From Candidatus Cloacimonadota bacterium (GTDB taxonomy: Bacteria > Cloacimonadota > Cloacimonadia > Cloacimonadales > Cloacimonadaceae), in assembly GCA_028681035.1 (NCBI GenBank), contig JAQUJJ010000015.1, positions 1 to 44,115 on the forward strand: a stretch of DNA of 44,115 bases, written 5' to 3'. Position numbers and translations under genes: made by a program. The notes under the pieces are model-generated. The model worked only from the letters and a program-made list of their open reading frames with translations, did not search any database and was not told the origin of the DNA. Positions within the stretch are counted from its first letter, which is position 1. Every line of letters starts with the position of its first letter. Shown one piece after another: positions 40,693-44,115 of the stretch.

Positions 40693-43344
40693 ATGGAAAT
40701 CAACAAAACCTATGAGCCACAGCAGATTGAAAAGAAGTGGTATCGCTTTTGGGAGGAAGGTGGCTATTTTAAGCCCGATGAAACTTCCACCAAACCAGCA
40801 TTCACCATCCTGATTCCCCCGCCCAATGTAACCGGTATCCTGCATATGGGTCACGTGCTGAATAACACTCTCCAAGATGTCGTTGTCCGTTATCACCGCA
40901 TGAAAGGAGAGCCTACGCTGTGGTTGCCTGGCGTTGACCATGCTGGTATTGCCACGCAGAACGTGGTGGAAAAAGAACTTGCCAAGAGCGGTAAAAACCG
41001 TCATCAGATAGGCAGAGAAAAGCTATTGGAGCTTATCTGGGCATGGAAGAACGAGAAGGGCGGTATCATCATCGATCAGCTAAAGCTCCTTGGGGCAAGC
41101 TGCGATTGGGAGAGGCAGCGTTTCACCTTGGATGAGGGCTTGTCCCGCGCCGTGAAAGAAGTGTTTGTGAGCCTTTATGAAGACGGGCTTATCTATAAAG
41201 GTAAATACATTATAAACTGGTGTCCGCGCTGCGTAACTGCGCTTGCCAACGACGAAGTGGAGCATGCCGATGAAACAGGGAAACTGTGGCATATTCGCTA
41301 TCCCTATGCCGAGGGTGAAGGCTTTGTAACCGTGGCGACAACCCGTCCCGAAACGATGCTGGGAGATGTGGCAGTAGCCGTGAATCCCAAAGATGAACGC
41401 TATCTCCACTTAATTGGCAAAGAACTGATCTTGCCTTTAACAGGACGCAAGATTCCTGTGATTGCCGATGATTATGTGGATAAGGATTTTGGCACAGGCT
41501 GTGTGAAGGTAACTCCAGCTCACGACCCTAATGATTTCGAGATAGGAGTGCGTCATAACCTTGAACAGCTATTGGTGATGGACGAGCACGGCGTTATGAA
41601 CGAGGAAGCAGGGGCAGACTTCGTAGGCTTGGATCGCTATGCCTGCCGTGAGAAAGTGCTGAACTTGCTTAACGAACAAAAGCTGCTGGAAAAGACGGAA
41701 GATCACGAACATGCAGTGGGGCATTGCTACCGCTGTGATACAGTTATCGAGCCTTATCTCTCCGACCAGTGGTTTGTGAAGATGAAGCCTTTGGCAGAGC
41801 GCGCCATTGAAGTGGTGGAAAGTGGCGAAGTGAAGTTTCAGCCCGAACGTTGGACAAAGGTGTATATGCACTGGATGAACAACATCCGGGATTGGTGTAT
41901 ATCCCGCCAAATCTGGTGGGGACACCGCATACCTGCGTATTATTGCGATGATTGCGGGCACATGATGGTTGCCAAAGATCTGCCGACAAGCTGCACTAAG
42001 TGCGCTTCTACCAAGCTGAGACAGGATGAGGATGTGCTAGATACCTGGTTTAGCAGTTGGCTTTGGCCATTCAGCACCATGGGTTGGCCAGATGAAACCG
42101 CAGATTTGCAGAAGTATCTGCCCACCAATGTGCTGATTACCGCTCCCGAGATTATTTACCTGTGGGTGGCGCGGATGATTATGTCCACGCTGCACTTTAA
42201 GAACATTATTCCCTTCGATACCGTGCTGCTGCATGGAACGGTGCGCGATGAGATTGGGCGTAAGATGAGCAAATCCCTGGGCAATTCGCCCAATCCGATA
42301 GATATTATTGCCAGTGTGGGTGCCGATGCCCTGCGCTTTTCTATGATCTTTAACACTCCTAAGGGTGCAGATGTAGCCTATGCTGATAGCATGCTGGAGC
42401 TGGGGCGGAACTTTGCCAATAAGATGTGGAACGCCTACCGCTTCATAATGATGACAGTGACCGAGATTGAGGGTCTGCCAAGCAAGCAGGAACTTCAGCT
42501 TGAGCTTGCCGATAAGTGGATAATCTCCAGGCTGCAGGAAGTAACTGCGGAAGTGCGAGAACATTATGAAAACCTGCGCTTGAACGATGCTGCCACGGCT
42601 ATCTTTAAGTTTATGTGGGACGAGTTTTGTAGCTGGTATATCGAGCTTGCCAAGGACAGATTGCGTCCCGAAGCTGGCTTAAGCAGTCAGTTAACCGCTA
42701 AATACGTGCTGCTGGATGTGATGCAAAGCGGAATGCGCTTGCTACATCCTATTATGCCATTTATAACCGAGGAAATCTGGCAAGGTATTAGAGAAGTATT
42801 CCCCTTAAAGGACGAAGCCCTGATAATAGCAGAGTTCCCTGAAGCTGATACCAGCCTGATAGACCAAGCCATAGACGATGATATGCGCTTTGTGCAGGAA
42901 GCTATCACCGCTATCCGTAATCTGCGCAAACAGGTAAATCTGGCTCCTTCGCAGGAGATAGAGCTTACCATTCGCTATGCAGATGAGAAACAGCAGAGTT
43001 TGTTTGCCGATTATATGGCATATTTCCGTAAGCTCGCCAAGGTGGCACACATCGAAGGTGGAATCGGGATAGATAAGCCTAAAGCGGCGATTGCTGCGGT
43101 GGTGAGGAATATAGAAGTATTCCTGCCTCTTTCCGGTTTGATAGATTTGAATGTGGAAAAAGAGCGTCTTGGCAAACAGATAGAAAAGCTACAAAAAGAG
43201 ATAGCGGGGATAAATTCCAAGCTGAATAATGTTAACTTCATGGCTAATGCCAAAGAAGAAGTTATTGCCAAGGAAAAAGAGAAATACAGCGAAGTGAACA
43301 CAAAACTCTGCTTGACAAAAGACCTGCTTGCAGATTTGCAGTAA
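40693..43344 (+). CDS. valS: Valyl-tRNA synthetase
   Basis: The protein has 883 residues, standard for bacterial ValRS. The class I signatures are PPPNVTGILHMGH (HIGH-type HMGH at 51-54) and KMSKS at 524-528 (GRKMSKSLGNSPNP). The editing (CP1) domain lies between about 190 and 390 with VATTRPETMLGDVAVAVNP. A zinc-type cluster (CDDCGHMM, then CTKCAS) is near 415-435. The C-terminal coiled coil (about 815-883, EKERLGKQIEKLQKEIAGIN) is complete. It charges tRNA-Val with valine. AGAGGA lies 8 nt before the ATG. A tRNA-Ala gene follows after 43 bp. No T-box leader was seen; the upstream repeat pair is the only structured element. Confidence 0.97.
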   Translation: MEINKTYEPQQIEKKWYRFWEEGGYFKPDETSTKPAFTILIPPPNVTGILHMGHVLNNTLQDVVVRYHRMKGEPTLWLPGVDHAGIATQNVVEKELAKSGKNRHQIGREKLLELIWAWKNEKGGIIIDQLKLLGASCDWERQRFTLDEGLSRAVKEVFVSLYEDGLIYKGKYIINWCPRCVTALANDEVEHADETGKLWHIRYPYAEGEGFVTVATTRPETMLGDVAVAVNPKDERYLHLIGKELILPLTGRKIPVIADDYVDKDFGTGCVKVTPAHDPNDFEIGVRHNLEQLLVMDEHGVMNEEAGADFVGLDRYACREKVLNLLNEQKLLEKTEDHEHAVGHCYRCDTVIEPYLSDQWFVKMKPLAERAIEVVESGEVKFQPERWTKVYMHWMNNIRDWCISRQIWWGHRIPAYYCDDCGHMMVAKDLPTSCTKCASTKLRQDEDVLDTWFSSWLWPFSTMGWPDETADLQKYLPTNVLITAPEIIYLWVARMIMSTLHFKNIIPFDTVLLHGTVRDEIGRKMSKSLGNSPNPIDIIASVGADALRFSMIFNTPKGADVAYADSMLELGRNFANKMWNAYRFIMMTVTEIEGLPSKQELQLELADKWIISRLQEVTAEVREHYENLRLNDAATAIFKFMWDEFCSWYIELAKDRLRPEAGLSSQLTAKYVLLDVMQSGMRLLHPIMPFITEEIWQGIREVFPLKDEALIIAEFPEADTSLIDQAIDDDMRFVQEAITAIRNLRKQVNLAPSQEIELTIRYADEKQQSLFADYMAYFRKLAKVAHIEGGIGIDKPKAAIAAVVRNIEVFLPLSGLIDLNVEKERLGKQIEKLQKEIAGINSKLNNVNFMANAKEEVIAKEKEKYSEVNTKLCLTKDLLADLQ

Positions 43345-43387
43345 TACATTAGCAGCATGGGCTTAGCCTGTGCGCAGTAGATTGCGT

Positions 43388-43463
43388 GGGGCTATAGCTC
43401 AGTTGGTAGAGCGATTGGTTCGCAATCAATAGGCCAGGGGTTCGAATCCCCTTAGCTCCACCA
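43388..43463 (+). tRNA. tRNA-Ala (anticodon CGC)
   Basis: This is a complete 76-nt cloverleaf. Acceptor GGGGCTA pairs with TAGCTCC and has the G3-U70 wobble that identifies alanine tRNA. The anticodon loop TTCGCAA gives CGC. The T-loop is TTCGAAT and the 3' CCA is encoded. Confidence 0.96.
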
Positions 43464-43896
43464 TTCGCAAGAATATAAAATCAAATCTCCCTCGAAATCA
43501 CTCATTCTTAACGTTGAAAAAGAGCTTAGAGCAGAATTGCAATCAATTGTAGTTAGAAAATGTAAGCAATATCTCCTATTATATTCCACTTCCCTTGCTG
43601 CTCCCTCCTATCCCATCCATAACTATCCGTTAACTATCCCATATTGCGATATGGGATGGTTACGGGATGGTATCAACCTATATAAGCGTGCTGAACAAGG
43701 TAGCAGGGTTCGCTCTGCAATGTCTGTATCATCACAAACGCACAAGCAAATGATGAAAAACACCTCTTCAATAAAGAGAAATGGTAGGTGGAAAACCAAT
43801 CCATCATATCCTGTTTAAAAACAGGGTGAGGATGAGAAATGATTGAAAAAGGGCTTGACAAATATGCGCCCTCCGGTTTCAAGGATTAATCCTACT
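43464..43896. other. Intergenic region between tRNA genes with an imperfect hairpin
   Basis: These 433 bp include a long imperfect hairpin at 43622-43671 built of repeated ACTATCC units, closed by CCCATAT-TGCG-ATATGGG. A TTGACA at 43855-43860 may be the -35 of the serine tRNA promoter. The plus-strand 93-codon frame has no support. Confidence 0.6.
43622..43671. repeat. Imperfect long hairpin
   Basis: The core TCCCATAT-TGCG-ATATGGGA is perfect; the outer arms ACTATCC.../...GGATGGT pair with a few wobbles and one bulge. The architecture (repeated heptamer in the stem) recalls the inverted repeats at 16931 and 26436, without sequence identity. Confidence 0.55.
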
Positions 43897-43982
43897 GGAG
43901 GATTAGTCCTAATTGGTAAGGCAGCGGTCTTGAAAACCGCCGGGTTATGCCCATGGGGGTTCGAATCCCTCATCCTCCGCCA
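43897..43982 (+). tRNA. tRNA-Ser (anticodon TGA)
   Basis: This is an 86-nt class II tRNA. Acceptor GGAGGAT pairs with ATCCTCC, the discriminator is G, and CCA is encoded. Anticodon stem GCGGT/ACCGC encloses CTTGAAA (anticodon TGA). The variable arm CGGGTTATGCCCAT folds to a short hairpin. Confidence 0.94.
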
Positions 43983-44001
43983 AAGTAAAAAACATTCAGT
44001 T

Positions 44002-44093
44002 GGAGAGATGACCGAGCTGGCTGAAGGTGCACGCCTGCTAAGCGTGTGTGGGTCAAAAGCCCACCCAGGGTTCGAATCCCTGTCTCTCCGCCA
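44002..44093 (+). tRNA. tRNA-Ser (anticodon GCT)
   Basis: This is a 92-nt class II tRNA. Acceptor GGAGAGA pairs with TCTCTCC, discriminator G, CCA encoded. Anticodon stem CACGC/GCGTG encloses CTGCTAA (GCT). The long variable arm GTGGGTCAAAAGCCCAC is a clear hairpin. Confidence 0.95.
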
Positions 44094-44115
44094 TTATATT
44101 GTGTTGGGCAGTCGC

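Noticed and set aside
43537..43818. 93-codon plus-strand open frame
   Set aside because: It crosses a hairpin between tRNA genes and has no recognisable domain or ribosome-binding site.

Overview
The window looks like a chromosomal segment from an uncultured bacterium of the FCB superphylum, most like Candidatus Cloacimonadota. This rests on two secreted proteins with an NPFNP-type C-terminal sorting domain, a large type IV pilus operon with pilMNOPQ gene order, and low-to-medium GC content with repeat-filled intergenic regions. No marker gene for taxonomy is present, so the assignment is an inference.

Region 1 (1-14002, minus strand) is one type IV pilus operon. In reading order it holds pilA, pilT, two prepilin-like genes, a PilX-like gene, pilM, pilN, pilO, a pilP-like gene, the secretin pilQ, an Ig-repeat lipoprotein, pilB, and a pilC cut by the window edge. 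A good sigma-54 (-24/-12) promoter lies upstream of pilA. Divergent from it is a secreted or lipid-anchored parvulin-type prolyl isomerase with a C-terminal TPR-like tail (14174-16207).

Region 2 (16.2-26.8 kb) is accessory. A repeat-rich stretch (16.2-17.1 kb) is followed by a secreted sorting-domain protein, a VOC-nitroreductase fusion and a D-2-hydroxyacid dehydrogenase. Then comes a tight four-gene cassette (21606-26354): an unknown protein, two BrxD-like (DUF2791-type) P-loop ATPases, and a BrxL-like AAA+ protein that ends without a Lon-type C-terminal domain. No methyltransferase, PglZ or BrxC lies beside it. This is the best candidate for an undescribed (defence-like) system.

Region 3 (26.8-40.2 kb, minus strand) is signalling-rich. 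It starts with a long M29-type aminopeptidase and arrays of short tandem palindromic repeats. Next is a locus made of a CARF/RtcR-like sigma-54 activator, a 61-residue protein behind a -24/-12 promoter, a soluble TPR histidine kinase and a receiver protein with an unknown C-terminal domain. A second sigma-54 activator carrying TPRs lies upstream of a near-perfect -24/-12 promoter that drives a small pseudo-receiver-like protein, followed by another sorting-domain protein.

Region 4 (40.2-44.1 kb, plus strand) is housekeeping: valS and tRNAs Ala(CGC), Ser(TGA) and Ser(GCT).

Across the intergenic regions I find a family of about 62-nt hairpins, usually in inverted pairs (16760, 20257, 26579, 40410; single at 20173). 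Their stems differ in sequence but keep pairing, which suggests a structure-conserved element. One copy supplies the ribosome-binding site and start codon of the dehydrogenase gene.
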